NCBI RefSeq assembly: GCF_004187715.1
Contig: NZ_QZWF01000001.1
Coordinates: forward strand, 1,364,001 to 1,428,000
Length of the DNA stretch: 64,000 bases
From: Streptomyces sp. F001
Lineage (GTDB): Bacteria; Actinomycetota; Actinomycetes; Streptomycetales; Streptomycetaceae
Direction: 5' to 3'
Shown here piece by piece: positions 50,971-60,649 of the stretch. Positions within the stretch are counted from its first letter, which is position 1; every line of letters begins with the position of its first letter. The notes beneath the pieces are model-generated. The model did no database searches, was not told the origin of the DNA, and saw only the letters and a program-made list of their open reading frames with translations. A program made the position numbers and the translations under genes.

Positions 50971-52149
50971 CTAGGGATTGATCGCAAGTTCCAGGTAGGC
51001 CGCGAACATCACCAGGTGGACGCCTCCCTGGAGGGGTGTGGCCCGGCCCGGCACCACGGTCAGGGAAGTCACCACGACGGTGAGCGCGAGCAGCACCATG
51101 TGGGTGGCACCGAGGCCCAGGACCAGGGGTCCGGAGAGCCAGATGGAAGCCAGGGCGACTGCTGGAATGGTCAGGCCGATGCTGGCCATCGCGGAGCCGA
51201 GGGCGAGGTTGAGGCTGGTCTGCACACGGTCGCGGCGGGCGGAGCGCAGCGCGGCGATGGTCTCGGGGAGCAGGACGAGCAGCGCGATGATCACACCGAC
51301 GACGGCGTGGTGCAGACCGGCGGCCGCCACTGCGGACTCGATGGTGGGCGACACACCCTTGGCCAGTCCGACCACCCCCACCAGCGCGAGCCCCAACAGA
51401 GCCAGGCTGATCCAGGCGGTGCGCGCGGACGGCGCTTCGGCGTGGTCGTCCGCGGTGATCACCTCGCCCTGCCGGGTGATGGGCAGGAAGTAGTCGCGGT
51501 GCCGCACGGTCTGGGTCGCCACGAACAGGCCGTAGAGGATCAGCGAGGACAGTGCGGCGAAGGTGAGCTGTACGCCGGAGAACTCCGGGCCCGGCTTGCT
51601 CGTGGTGAACGTGGGCAGCACCAGGCTGAGTGTGGCGAGCGTCGCGACGGTCGCGAGGGCGGCGCCGGTGCCCTCGGGGTTGAAGACGGCCGTGCCGTGG
51701 CGCAGGGAGCCCACGAGGAGGCTGAGGCCGACGACGCCGTTGCAGGTGATCATCACCGCCGCGAAGACGGTGTCCCTGGCCAGGGTCGAACTCTTGGCGC
51801 CGCCGTCGGCCATCAGGGTGACGATCAGGGCGACTTCGATGATGGTGACAGCGACGGCGAGGACAAGCGAACCGAAGGGCTCGCCGACCCGGTGGGCAAC
51901 GACCTCGGCATGGTGCACGGCGGCCAGGACCGCCCCGGCCAGCACCACGGTGACCACCGCTACGACCGCGGCCGGCAGATCCCGTCCCCAGGTGAGGACG
52001 AGCAGGACCACCGCGAGCACCGGCACGAGGGACGTCCACTGGGCCGTGAGCGACCTGAGCCGAGGGGTCATGCGGCGATCGTCGCAGACGGGCCGGGGCC
52101 CCGCATTCCGGTCGGTGTGGGCCTTGTCGTCTCGGGTTCGCTGCTTCAC
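50971..52149 (-). CDS. ChaA-type calcium/proton antiporter (CaCA family)
   Basis: This membrane antiporter of 392 residues has about eleven spans. The two inverted CaCA repeats carry the acidic ion-binding motifs: GEPFGSLVLAVAVTIIEVAL in the first half and LLPETIAALRSARRDRVQTS with NLALGSAMASIGLTIP in the second. It would export Ca2+ (or Na+/K+) in exchange for protons. ATG 52149 is preceded by AGGAGGAGG with ideal spacing, which favours the long form; ATG 52071 is an alternative that drops a hydrophilic 26-residue head. It lies next to terC and terD genes, so a shared role in divalent-cation stress is plausible. Confidence 0.88.
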   Translation of the reverse strand: MKQRTRDDKAHTDRNAGPRPVCDDRRMTPRLRSLTAQWTSLVPVLAVVLLVLTWGRDLPAAVVAVVTVVLAGAVLAAVHHAEVVAHRVGEPFGSLVLAVAVTIIEVALIVTLMADGGAKSSTLARDTVFAAVMITCNGVVGLSLLVGSLRHGTAVFNPEGTGAALATVATLATLSLVLPTFTTSKPGPEFSGVQLTFAALSSLILYGLFVATQTVRHRDYFLPITRQGEVITADDHAEAPSARTAWISLALLGLALVGVVGLAKGVSPTIESAVAAAGLHHAVVGVIIALLVLLPETIAALRSARRDRVQTSLNLALGSAMASIGLTIPAVALASIWLSGPLVLGLGATHMVLLALTVVVTSLTVVPGRATPLQGGVHLVMFAAYLELAINP

Positions 52150-52334
52150 ATCGCCTCCTCCTGCGCACGCCCTGCGCGTTGGAATCCATCACCACGGGAC
52201 AGCGGTCGTCCTGGTCTCCTCCATCAGTTCGGTGGGTGCGGTCTCGGCATCAATGTCCGCACGAACGACCAAGGCGGTGGACGGCAATCCGCCGTACACC
52301 GCCCTGGCTGCGTTGCTCTCGCGTCTCCGCGCGG

Positions 52335-53336
52335 TCAGGCGTCGATGCTGTCCTTCGGAGCGCCCGCGCTCGGCGCCTGCGCCGCTTCGGCGGCCGCCTG
52401 CTTCCTGGAGGCCCTGAGGCTGGTGATCGTGGTGATGACCAGGACCGAGCAGATCACGCCGAGCGAGACCGGGATGCTGATCTCGGGGACGTGGACCCCC
52501 GACTCGTGCAGGGCGTGCAGCACCAGCTTGACACCGATGAAGCCGAGGATGATCGACAGGCCGTACGACAGGTGGACCAGCTTCTTCAGCAGGCCGCCGA
52601 TGAGGAAGTACAGCTGCCTGAGGCCCATCAGGGCGAAGGCGTTGGCCGTGAACACGATGTACGGGTCCTGCGTGAGACCGAAGATCGCGGGGATCGAGTC
52701 GAGCGCGAAGAGCACGTCCGTGGTGCCGATCGCAAGGATCACGACCAGCATCGGGGTCATGACCCGCTTGCCGTTCTGCTGGATCCACAGCTTGGTGCCG
52801 TGGTAGCGGTCGGCCACACCGAAGCGCCGCTCGGCCGCCTTGAGCAGCTTGCTCTCCTCGTACTCCTCGTCCTCCTCCTCGGCCCGGGCCTCCTGGACGA
52901 GCTTCCAGGCCGTGTAGATCAGGAAGGCGCCGAAGATGTAGAACACCCACGAGAAGCTGGCGATGATCGCGGCGCCCGCGGCAATGAAGATCGCACGCAG
53001 TACGAGGGCTATGAGCACGCCGATGAGGAGCACCCGCTGCTGGTACTGCGAGGGCACGGCGAACTTCGCCATGATCAGCACGAAGACGAAGAGGTTGTCG
53101 ACACTCAGCGACTTCTCGGTGATGAAGCCGGCGAAGAACTCACCAGCGGGCTGGCCTCCGCCGAAGACGAGCAGCCCGAGGCCGAAGAGGCCCGCCAGCA
53201 CGATCCAGACGACGGTCCAGATCCCGGCTTCCTTGATCGATACATCGTGTGGCTTGCGGCCGATGAAGAAGTCGACCGCGATCAGCGCGGCCAGTCCTAC
53301 GACGGTCAGGACCCACAGGGTCAGGGAAACATCCAC
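52335..53336 (-). CDS. terC: TerC family integral membrane protein
   Basis: TerC/Alx proteins are linked to tellurite resistance, pH stress and manganese export. The 333-residue protein has eight to nine spans and the conserved acidic membrane motifs LSVDNLFVFVLIMAKFAVP and TTDVLFALDSIPAIFGLTQD, plus FALMGLRQLYFLIGGLL. A charged loop (EARAEEEDEEYEES) lies in the middle. GTG 53336 has GGAGG four bases upstream. That ribosome binding site is the 3' arm of a 10-bp hairpin which competes with a riboswitch-like structure, so translation is probably manganese-controlled. Confidence 0.92.
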   Translation of the reverse strand: MDVSLTLWVLTVVGLAALIAVDFFIGRKPHDVSIKEAGIWTVVWIVLAGLFGLGLLVFGGGQPAGEFFAGFITEKSLSVDNLFVFVLIMAKFAVPSQYQQRVLLIGVLIALVLRAIFIAAGAAIIASFSWVFYIFGAFLIYTAWKLVQEARAEEEDEEYEESKLLKAAERRFGVADRYHGTKLWIQQNGKRVMTPMLVVILAIGTTDVLFALDSIPAIFGLTQDPYIVFTANAFALMGLRQLYFLIGGLLKKLVHLSYGLSIILGFIGVKLVLHALHESGVHVPEISIPVSLGVICSVLVITTITSLRASRKQAAAEAAQAPSAGAPKDSIDA

Positions 53337-53340
53337 TGCG

Positions 53341-53485
53341 CCTCCGGCAGTACGTAACGGCAAACAGTCAGTCAGCGTCGTCGCTGCCGGAGGTCTCTTC
53401 CACCCATAAGCGGGCCGACGCCCCGGGATCTGGCCTGATCCGTATTGACGGGTACGCCGCAGTAGTCAGGGAGTACTCCCCTCCG
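53341..53485 (-). ncRNA. yybP-ykoY type (manganese) riboswitch leading terC
   Basis: On the minus strand the leader begins CGGAGG then GGAGTA (the GGGGAGTA loop, 53481-53474). It ends with AAGAGACCTCCG, so CGGAGG (53485-53480) and CCTCCG (53393-53388) close a 6-bp P1 stem. This is the frame of the yybP-ykoY manganese riboswitch, often found before terC/alx genes. CCTCCGGCAG (53393-53384) is also perfectly complementary to CTGCCGGAGG (53350-53341), which contains the terC ribosome binding site. The two pairings exclude each other: P1 formed (Mn bound) frees the site (ON); otherwise the site is buried (OFF). Confidence 0.72.
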
Positions 53486-53493
53486 TGCTGAAA

Positions 53494-53521
53494 AGAGTAC
53501 CCAATCACCAAGGAAAGGCAA
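53494..53521 (-). promoter_or_regulatory. Promoter of the terC leader
   Basis: Minus strand: TTGCCT (53521-53516), 16 bp, TACTCT (53499-53494). The expected transcript start, about 7 bases further, lies directly before the riboswitch P1 stem. Confidence 0.55.
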
Positions 53522-53596
53522 AGTGGTTAGTAAAAGAATGACCAAGGATGCAGGTCAGAGCGCTTTGCATGCGCTTGGTGCAGGCGGCGGTGACGG

Positions 53597-55583
53597 TCAC
53601 CGGTGCCACGCGCGGCGAGCCGCGGCCACCTGCGTGAGCACCTGCTGGAGCACCTGGCTGCCGGAGGGCACGACCGGCGGCTCGTACGTCCAGGCGTGCC
53701 CCACCCACGGGTCGGCGAGGTGGTCGTCAGCCACCGGAGTCAGTCGCAGAAGCGAACGCCACAGGGGGTCGAGCAGCGGTCCGTAACCCGCGGAGTCCTC
53801 GCGGTCGGCCACCATCATCAGATGGACGCCGACAGCCGGGCCCTCGTCGGCGAGATAACGCAGCTGGGTCACCGCCCGGTCGTCGAAGCCGTGCGGGAAG
53901 TCGTTGACCACCAGCAGGTGCTGGGAGGTGTCCACGCCCGGTGGCAGGGCGTCGGCCGCGCCGCCCCGCACCGCCATCTGCACGAGGTCGACGCGCTGAG
54001 TGAGTCCGGCCAGGGCGTCCGCCACACCGGCGGCACCTACGGCAGGCGGCGCCGCGAGCGCTCCGGTCTGCACCAGCGGTGCCAGCGCCTGCGCTCCGGA
54101 ACCGGCCGGGTCGATCACATGCACGGTGAACTCGCCCGCCGGATGGATGGCGAGCAGCCGGGCCGCGTGGGCCACCGCCGATTCCATCGCCAGGCGCCGC
54201 AGATCGTGCGAGTCGGCGAACGAGCCGTCGAGCGCCCCGGCACGTCCGCTGTCGATCCACAGGCCGCGCTCCAGCGGCAACCGGACCAGCATCGGGATGC
54301 GCAGCTGGGCACACTCGGGCAGATGCAGCTCGCCCAGGCGCAGGGCCATCGGCATCTCCATCGGCACCCGGTAGCCGTGCCAGACGGGGTTGTCCCAGCC
54401 CGCGTACGCCGGTGGCAGCGCGGGTTCGACGACAGCGGCCTCGGCGGTGAGCTGGGCGACATCCCGGTCGAGGGCCTCTTTGGCCTGGTCGACGAGTTGG
54501 GTGTGCCGGGCGCGGGCGGCCTCGCGCGCGGCGTCGGCCTGCCCGCCGATCCGGCCGCGCGGGTCGGACAGGACCTGTTCCAGCTCCTTGTCCATGCGCG
54601 ATTCGGCGAACTCGACTGTGCTGCGGTAGGCGGCCGTGGTGCGGGCCAGGTCCTCGAACATGCCCCACACCTGGTTGTAGAGCCGCTCGTCCATGGACCA
54701 GCCGGTGGCGTCGCCCGCGACGGGCTGGGCGGGCCGACCCGGCGCCGCAGGGGCGCGGTCGGCGGGGCGGGGGCGGCGCCCCGTTCTGCCGACGGGGATG
54801 GTTGTAGTCGATCGGGCCGGCGGCGGTGGGCGCGGACGGCTCCGTGAGGGCGGACGGGTCGGCCGAGGCCGGTCCTCCGGGGTAGCCCGTACGGGATCCC
54901 GCGCCGGTCTGGGGGCTCTGGGCGCCGTAGGGTGAGCCGCTCTGGTCCGGGCCGAGGGTGGGGGCGGCCGACTGCCTCGTGCGGTCACCGTCCGCCGTGC
55001 GCGGTGGGGGCGCCGCCACGGAGCGGGCCAGTCCGCGGGCCACGGCGTCGTTGATGGTGCCGGCAAGCTGGTGGGCCTGGGGCAGGTGCTGGTCGGTGAA
55101 GAGCTCGGCGAGCCCGCCTGCATAGCCCTGACCGACCGCGCGCACCTTCCAGGCACCCTGTCGGCGGTAGAGCTCCAGGGCGACGACGGCCGTTTCCGCT
55201 TCCAGGCCGGTGATCGTGTAGCTGGCGACCTCGGTTCCGTCCAGCCCGGTGACGGCGACGTAGGGGGCGGCCAGGGCACCGAAGCGGTTCGGCCCTCCCC
55301 CGACGCCGCCCGGCAGGGCGAGCAGCACATGGACGCGGTGCACCGTGTCCGGCATGGCGTCCAGATCCACCGCGAGGCGATGGTCGGCGGCCGCCTGCCG
55401 GGGGACCTCGAGTCCGGGCAGGGTGGGTGCGCCCGGGTGGGCCACCCGCTCCACTGCGTGGACCTTGCCCTGGTCGTCGCTGAGCGTGGCCACGGCCACG
55501 ATCGGCGTGCCGGCCGAGACCCGGATCTCGAGACGGGCCTGGGAGAGCGGGTGGTTCTGCCCCCGCACCAGTTCGGCCGTCAT
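53597..55583 (-). pseudogene. TerD domain fused to a degenerate FtsK-like ATPase domain, broken by one frameshift
   Basis: ATG 55583 opens MTAELVRGQNHPLSQARLEI, a TerD fold to about residue 175 (VAVTGLDGTEVASYTITGLE, ALELYRRQGAWKVRAVGQGY), then a Pro/Ala-rich linker. The frame is lost at a run of five G at 54769-54773. Removing one base gives 661 residues. The second half has a helical segment (YNQVWGMFEDLARTTAAYRS) and a domain like FtsK/EssC ATPases, with HLLVVNDFPHGFDDRA at the Walker B position and GPAVGVHLMMVADRED at sensor 1. No Walker A is visible, so ATP hydrolysis is doubtful. It probably belongs to the Ter stress system with terD and terC. Confidence 0.72.
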
Positions 55584-55637
55584 CGCCTTCGTCCCCCTGT
55601 GTCGTGTCGGTGTCGTGTGCCGCTCGCCGGGCCCGTC

Positions 55638-56216
55638 CTAAAGGAGCGGCAGGATCGCCGGCATCAGGTCCTGGAAGGTGCGACCGTTGGCCGGGTTGCC
55701 GAGGGCCGTCATCGTCCAGCCCGGGCCATTGCGATGCACCTTCGCCATGATCTGGGCCGTGTACTGGCCGCCGCCCGCCAGCGTGTAGCGGGCGAGCTCC
55801 TGGCCGTTGGTCTCGTCGACGAGGCGGCAGAACGCGTTCTGCACCTCCTGGAAGGTCTGGCCCGTGAAGGAGTTCACGGTGAAGACGATCTGGTCGATGT
55901 GGACCGGGAGGCGCTGCAGGTCGACGAGGATCGCCTCGTCGTCGCCGCCCTGGCCGACACCGCCGACGAGGTTGTCACCGGTGTGCCGAACGGAGCCGTC
56001 GTCGCTCACCAGGTGGCGGAAGAAGACGACGTCGACCGGCTGCTTGTCCGCGAACAGGACGGCGGAGGCGTCGAGGTCGATCTCCCGGGTGCGCGAACCG
56101 AACAGGCCGCGGCGCGGGGCCGCCTGCCAGCCGAGACCCATGCGCACCGCGGTCAGGCTGCCGCCGTCGTTCTTCTGCAGACTGATGGCCTGACCCTTGG
56201 TCATGTTGACGGTCAC
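55638..56216 (-). CDS. terD: TerD family tellurium/stress protein
   Basis: TerD proteins are small cytoplasmic calcium-binding beta-sandwich proteins of the Ter stress system. The 192-residue protein is full length and starts VTVNMTKGQAISLQKNDGG. DLDASAVLFADKQPVDVVFF, HTGDNLVGGVGQGGDDEAIL and NGRTFQDLMPAILPLL carry the conserved acidic metal sites. GTG 56216 has GGGGA nine to ten bases upstream. It precedes the TerD-ATPase fusion gene by 54 bp on the same strand and probably shares its transcript. Confidence 0.95.
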   Translation of the reverse strand: MTVNMTKGQAISLQKNDGGSLTAVRMGLGWQAAPRRGLFGSRTREIDLDASAVLFADKQPVDVVFFRHLVSDDGSVRHTGDNLVGGVGQGGDDEAILVDLQRLPVHIDQIVFTVNSFTGQTFQEVQNAFCRLVDETNGQELARYTLAGGGQYTAQIMAKVHRNGPGWTMTALGNPANGRTFQDLMPAILPLL

Positions 56217-56376
56217 GCGCTGTTTCCCCTCTCGAGCATTCCCCTGTTGCCGCGATGCCGCGGATGACCAGAACCCTACGCAGGGGCACTGACAGTGCCG
56301 TACCCCGGTCCGCACTTTGTGTCGGTCTTGCAACACAGCGCATTCCCGGCGAGGTCACTGAGGCCTCCGAGGCCCG

Positions 56377-58527
56377 TCAGGCCAGTCCCGCCTCCTTCAT
56401 CTGGCGGAGTTCCTTCTTCATCTCGGAGACCTCGTCGCGCAGCCGGGCGGCGATCTCGAACTGCAGGTCCGCGGCTGCGGCGCGCATCCGCGCGGTCAGC
56501 TCCTCGATCTGCTCGGCGAGTTCGGCCGCGGGACGGTCGGTGGGCACGGTTTCCCCGGCCTTGCCCTTGGCCCGCTTGGCCGCCTTCCCACCCTTGGCCG
56601 CGTGCTCGCCCAGGGAAGGCACCGGGGCCTTGGTGCCGCGGCCGTCCTTCTTCGCCTTGCGGTAGCCCGTACCGAGCAGCTGCTCGGTGTCGACGTCCTC
56701 GCGCGCGATCTGCGCGACGATGTCGTTGATCTTCTTGCGCAGCGGCTGGGGGTCGACGCCGTTCGCCTTGTTGTACGCGACCTGCTTCTCCCGGCGGCGG
56801 TTGGTCTCCTCGATGGCCTTCTCCATCGCCGGGGTGATCTTGTCGGCGTACATGTGGACCTGGCCGGAGACGTTGCGCGCCGCACGGCCGATGGTCTGGA
56901 TCAGTGAGGTGCCGGAGCGCAGGAAGCCCTCCTTGTCGGCGTCGAGGATCGCCACGAGGGAGACCTCGGGCAGGTCCAGGCCCTCACGCAGGAGGTTGAT
57001 GCCGACCAGCACATCGAACTCGCCGGAGCGCAGTTCGCGCAGCAGCTCGACGCGGCGCAGGGTGTCGACGTCGCTGTGCAGATAGCGGACCTGGATACCG
57101 AGTTCCAGGAAGTAGTCGGTGAGGTCCTCGGCCATCTTCTTGGTGAGCGTGGTGACCAGGACGCGCTCGTCCTTCTCCACGCGCGTGCGGATCTCGTGCA
57201 CCAGGTCGTCGATCTGGCCCTCGGTGGGCTTGACGACGACTTCCGGGTCGACCAGGCCGGTGGGGCGGATGATCTGCTCGACGACGCCGTCCCCGCGGGA
57301 GAGCTCGTAGGTGCCCGGGGTCGCCGAGAGGTAGACGGTCTGCCCGATGCGCTGCTGGAACTCCTCCCACTTCAGGGGGCGGTTGTCCAGAGCGGAGGGC
57401 AGCCGGAAGCCGTGCTCGACGAGGGTGCGCTTGCGGGAGGCGTCGCCCTCGTACATGGCGCCGATCTGCGGCACGGTGACGTGCGACTCGTCGATGACGA
57501 GCAGGAAGTCCTCGGGGAAGTAGTCCAGCAGGGTGTTCGGCGCGGAGCCGGGCAGGCGGCCGTCGAAGTGCATCGAGTAGTTCTCCACGCCGGAGCAGGT
57601 GCCGATCTGGCGGAGCATCTCGATGTCGTACGTCGTCCGCATCCTGAGGCGCTGGGCCTCCAGGAGCTTGCCCTGCTTCTCCAGCTCGGCCAGGCGCTCG
57701 CCGAGTTCCTTCTCGATGTCGTTGACGGCCCGCTCCATGCGCTCGGGGCCCGCGACGTAGTGGGAGGCCGGGAAGACGTACAGCTGCTCGTCGTCGCTGA
57801 CGATCTCACCGGTGAGCGGGTGGAGGGTGGAGAGCGCCTCGATCTCGTCGCCGAACATCTCGATGCGGACGGCCAGCTCCTCGTAGACCGGGAAGATCTC
57901 GATGGTGTCCCCGCGCACCCGGAAGGTGCCGCGGGTGAAGGCCATGTCGTTGCGCGTGTACTGGATGTCCACGAAGCGGCGCAGCAGCTCGTCGCGGTCG
58001 ATCTCCTCGCCGACCCTGAGCGGGACCATGCGGTCGACGTACTCCTGCGGCGTACCGAGACCGTAGATGCAGGACACCGAGGCGACCACGACGACGTCGC
58101 GGCGGGTGAGCAGCGAGTTGGTCGCGGAGTGACGCAGGCGCTCGACCTCCTCGTTGATCGAGGAGTCCTTTTCGATGTAGGTGTCCGACTGCGGGACGTA
58201 GGCCTCGGGCTGGTAGTAGTCGTAGTACGAGACGAAGTACTCGACGGCGTTGTTCGGCAGGAGCTCTCTGAACTCGTTCGCCAGCTGGGCGGCCAGGGTC
58301 TTGTTCGGGGCCATCACCAGGGTGGGGCGCTGAAGCTTCTCGATCATCCACGCGGTGGTGGCGGACTTGCCGGTGCCGGTCGCACCGAGCAGGACGACGT
58401 CCTTCTCGCCGGCTTCGATGCGCCGGGCGAGATCGGCGATGGCCGTCGGCTGGTCGCCGCTCGGCTGGTAGGGGCTGACGACCTCGAAGGGCGCCACCGT
58501 GCGTTCGATGCTGGAAACGGGCCGCAT
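56377..58527 (-). CDS. uvrB: Excinuclease ABC subunit B
   Basis: UvrB is the helicase-like damage verifier of nucleotide excision repair. The 716-residue protein starts [20 protein letters not shown] and has Walker [16 protein letters not shown], the beta-hairpin [15 protein letters not shown]-like VIDESHV, helicase motifs [16 protein letters not shown], and the C-terminal UVR domain for UvrC ([20 protein letters not shown]). A Lys/Gly/Ala-rich linker of about 45 residues precedes that domain. ATG 58527 lies 7 bases after TACGGT with no ribosome binding site, so the mRNA is probably leaderless, under a PafBC-type promoter. Confidence 0.97.
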   Translation of the reverse strand: MRPVSSIERTVAPFEVVSPYQPSGDQPTAIADLARRIEAGEKDVVLLGATGTGKSATTAWMIEKLQRPTLVMAPNKTLAAQLANEFRELLPNNAVEYFVSYYDYYQPEAYVPQSDTYIEKDSSINEEVERLRHSATNSLLTRRDVVVVASVSCIYGLGTPQEYVDRMVPLRVGEEIDRDELLRRFVDIQYTRNDMAFTRGTFRVRGDTIEIFPVYEELAVRIEMFGDEIEALSTLHPLTGEIVSDDEQLYVFPASHYVAGPERMERAVNDIEKELGERLAELEKQGKLLEAQRLRMRTTYDIEMLRQIGTCSGVENYSMHFDGRLPGSAPNTLLDYFPEDFLLVIDESHVTVPQIGAMYEGDASRKRTLVEHGFRLPSALDNRPLKWEEFQQRIGQTVYLSATPGTYELSRGDGVVEQIIRPTGLVDPEVVVKPTEGQIDDLVHEIRTRVEKDERVLVTTLTKKMAEDLTDYFLELGIQVRYLHSDVDTLRRVELLRELRSGEFDVLVGINLLREGLDLPEVSLVAILDADKEGFLRSGTSLIQTIGRAARNVSGQVHMYADKITPAMEKAIEETNRRREKQVAYNKANGVDPQPLRKKINDIVAQIAREDVDTEQLLGTGYRKAKKDGRGTKAPVPSLGEHAAKGGKAAKRAKGKAGETVPTDRPAAELAEQIEELTARMRAAAADLQFEIAARLRDEVSEMKKELRQMKEAGLA

Positions 58528-58534
58528 GGAATCC

Positions 58535-58557
58535 ACCGTACGACCCCGCACTGACAA
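58535..58557 (-). promoter_or_regulatory. PafBC/RecA-NDp-type damage promoter of uvrB
   Basis: Minus strand: TTGTCAGTG (58557-58549), 8 bases, TACGGT (58540-58535), a full match to TTGTCRGTG-N8-TANNNT. It matches the ogt promoter in 21 of 23 positions, and the start codon sits at the expected +1. Confidence 0.85.
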
Positions 58558-58567
58558 CAGGCTCGGA

Positions 58568-59437
58568 TCACCAGTTCTGCGGGGTGCGGGAGCGGTGGCG
58601 GGTCGGGTGCCGACGGGAGCGGAGCGCGATGCGGCGGGACTGGTGGGGCCGGTCGGGCGCGTGGGCCGGGACGCCGGGCTTGTCTTCGGCTCGCGGCCAG
58701 TGGGGCTTGCCCATGACCATGAGGGGGTCGAACAGCACGACGACGCCCGCGAGGCAGAGGAAGGCGAGGGGGCCGATCAGCATGGGGGCGAGCAGCGCCG
58801 CCGGTGAGTCGCCCGTGGACGGGTCGGCGGGGGCGTGGAGGTGGACGCTGAGGGCTGCCATGCCCGTGTAGTGCATGCCGCTGACCGCGAGCCCCATGAC
58901 GAGGCTGGCGCCCACGCTCCACCACAGTCCTCTGACCTGTCCGGCCGCCCACAGGGCGGCCGTGGCGGCGACCATGGCTATGACGACGGAGGCGGCGACG
59001 GTGAGCGTGTTGTACTCCAGTTTGCCGTTCAGCTGCATGCCGGCCATGCCCAGGTAGTGCATCGACGCGATACCGAGGCCGGTGATGGTGCCTCCGGTGA
59101 ACAGGGCGGTGCCCCTGGCACCCCGGTAGCCGACGATGAAGATCCCGAGGCCGACCATCACGATGGCGATGCCCAGGCTGGCGTACGTCATCGGTTTGTC
59201 GTAGTGGATCGGCGCTTCTTCGACCTTGAAGCCCATCATCGCGATGAAGTGCATGGTCCATATGCCGGAACCGATCGCCGCGGAGCCCAGGGCGAGCCAC
59301 CCGGGGCGCCAGGAGCCGGCCACGAGCATGGATCTCGTGGTGCAGCGCAGGCCGAGCGCACCGCCGAGGCATGCCATGAGGTAGGCCACCACGGGTGTGA
59401 CGAGGCCGTAGCTGAATCCGTCGACCGTGCCTTGCAT
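58568..59437 (-). CDS. MHYT domain membrane protein
   Basis: This 289-residue protein has seven predicted spans. Three carry the MHYT pattern near the outer face: [22 protein letters not shown] and [16 protein letters not shown] domains are thought to bind copper and sense O2, CO or NO, usually fused to signalling domains. Here the domain stands alone with a basic C-terminal tail ([18 protein letters not shown]), so it may act through a partner. ATG 59437 has GAAAGG nine bases upstream. It starts 41 bp downstream of the uvrB promoter, on the same strand. Confidence 0.88.
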   Translation of the reverse strand: MQGTVDGFSYGLVTPVVAYLMACLGGALGLRCTTRSMLVAGSWRPGWLALGSAAIGSGIWTMHFIAMMGFKVEEAPIHYDKPMTYASLGIAIVMVGLGIFIVGYRGARGTALFTGGTITGLGIASMHYLGMAGMQLNGKLEYNTLTVAASVVIAMVAATAALWAAGQVRGLWWSVGASLVMGLAVSGMHYTGMAALSVHLHAPADPSTGDSPAALLAPMLIGPLAFLCLAGVVVLFDPLMVMGKPHWPRAEDKPGVPAHAPDRPHQSRRIALRSRRHPTRHRSRTPQNW

Positions 59438-59716
59438 GCGCGGCTGCCTTTCCGCCCTCTTCCGTCCCGGAATGCCCTGATGTGCGCCCCTCCCAGGACC
59501 GCAACGAACGGTCAGGGTTGAGGCAGAGAGTATGACTCGCACCGGAATGCTCGAACGATTTTCCGGCAAAGAAACACGTCCCTGCCTCAGTTGTGCCGCT
59601 ACGGTGAGCGGTCTCGGGCATCACCATTCAATCTGTGGCCATCCTGTACTCCTCTGGCATTGACCCTCTGCTGTCACGGTGGAGCCGTCCGTGATTCTTC
59701 GACGCGAGGAGTACGC
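59438..59716. other. Divergent gap between the MHYT gene and the glycerophosphodiesterase gene
   Basis: These 279 bp hold no gene that I can support. TTGACC near 59661 is a possible -35 for the glycerophosphodiesterase gene. TCGAACGA (59550 area) resembles one half of a LexA box, but the other half is missing. Confidence 0.4.
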
Positions 59717-60595
59717 ATGCACGCGCGCGCAGTTGCCGCCACGACCACCGCGCTCCTGGGGACCGTCGCCCTGTTGCTCCCCGCCGACGCCGCCGCCGAC
59801 GCCGACAGTGCTGCCGAGCAGCCTGTGGTCATCGCCCACCGGGGCGCCTCGGCGCAGGCGCCCGAGAACACCCTCGCCGCCGTCGACAAGGCGGCCGAGC
59901 TGGGCATCCAGTGGGTCGAGAACGATGTGCAGCGGACCAAGGACGGCGAGCTCGTGGTGATCCACGACGACAGCCTGCAGCGCACCACCGACGTGGAGGA
60001 GGTCTTCCCCGACCGCGCGCCCTGGAAGGTGAAGGACTTCACGGCCGCCGAGATCGCACGCCTCGACGCGGGGAGCTGGTTCGCCCCCTCCTACGCGGGC
60101 GCGCGCGTGCCGACGCTCAAGGAGTACCTGCGTCGAGTCGAGCACCATCACCAGAAGCTCCTTCTCGAAATCAAGAAGCCGGAGCTGTATCCGGGAATCG
60201 AGCAGCAGACGCTCAAGCTCCTCGGCAACGAAGGCTGGCTCGACCGGCAGCACCTCACGGGCCGGCTGATCGTGCAGAGCTTCAGCGCGGACAGTGTGCG
60301 GGCCGTCCACGAGCTGAAGCCCGCCGTCAGGACGGGTTTCCTCGGGACACCGTCCATGGCGGAGGTTTCCGGGTACGCGCGCTTCGTCGATCAGATCAAC
60401 CCGTCGTACGGGACCCTCTCGGCCCGCTATGTCTCCGCCGTCCGCGGCTTCACCGGCGCCCACGGCAGGCCGCTGGAGGTCTTCACCTGGACCGTGGACG
60501 ACGCGGCCACCGCCCGGCGGGTCGCCAGGTACGGCGTCGACGGCATCATCACCAACAAGCCCGACGTGGTGCGCGAGGCCCTCGGCGGGGAGTGA
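59717..60595 (+). CDS. Secreted glycerophosphodiester phosphodiesterase
   Basis: GDPD enzymes hydrolyse glycerophosphodiesters (deacylated phospholipids, or teichoic acid) to glycerol-3-phosphate and an alcohol. The 292-residue protein has a Sec signal (MHARAVAATTTALLGTVALL, cleavage after ADA). The TIM-barrel motifs are AHRGASAQAPENTLAAVDKA with the catalytic histidine, WVENDVQRTKDGELVVIHDD with the metal-binding Glu/Asp and second histidine, and LLLEIKKPELYP. GAGGAG lies five bases before ATG 59717. Extracellular phosphate or glycerol scavenging is likely. Confidence 0.94.
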   Translation: MHARAVAATTTALLGTVALLLPADAAADADSAAEQPVVIAHRGASAQAPENTLAAVDKAAELGIQWVENDVQRTKDGELVVIHDDSLQRTTDVEEVFPDRAPWKVKDFTAAEIARLDAGSWFAPSYAGARVPTLKEYLRRVEHHHQKLLLEIKKPELYPGIEQQTLKLLGNEGWLDRQHLTGRLIVQSFSADSVRAVHELKPAVRTGFLGTPSMAEVSGYARFVDQINPSYGTLSARYVSAVRGFTGAHGRPLEVFTWTVDDAATARRVARYGVDGIITNKPDVVREALGGE

Positions 60596-60620
60596 CGGGT
60601 CCGGGGCCGGTCGCCGGTCA

Positions 60621-60643
60621 TTGTCAGTGGCGGGTCGTACGGT
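60621..60643 (+). promoter_or_regulatory. PafBC/RecA-NDp-type damage promoter of ogt
   Basis: TTGTCAGTG (60621-60629), 8 bases, TACGGT (60638-60643), a full match to TTGTCRGTG-N8-TANNNT. ATG 60650 lies 6 bases downstream, at the expected transcript start. Confidence 0.85.
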
Positions 60644-60649
60644 AGGCGC

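Noticed and set aside
49562..52195. Long frames on both strands across the MHS transporter and antiporter genes
   Set aside because: Shadows of the two transporter genes with Arg/His/Pro-rich composition and no membrane segments.
59545..59562. TCGAACGA-like half of a LexA box upstream of the MHYT gene
   Set aside because: The second half needed for an SOS box is absent, and the nearby uvrB promoter fits the LexA-independent type.
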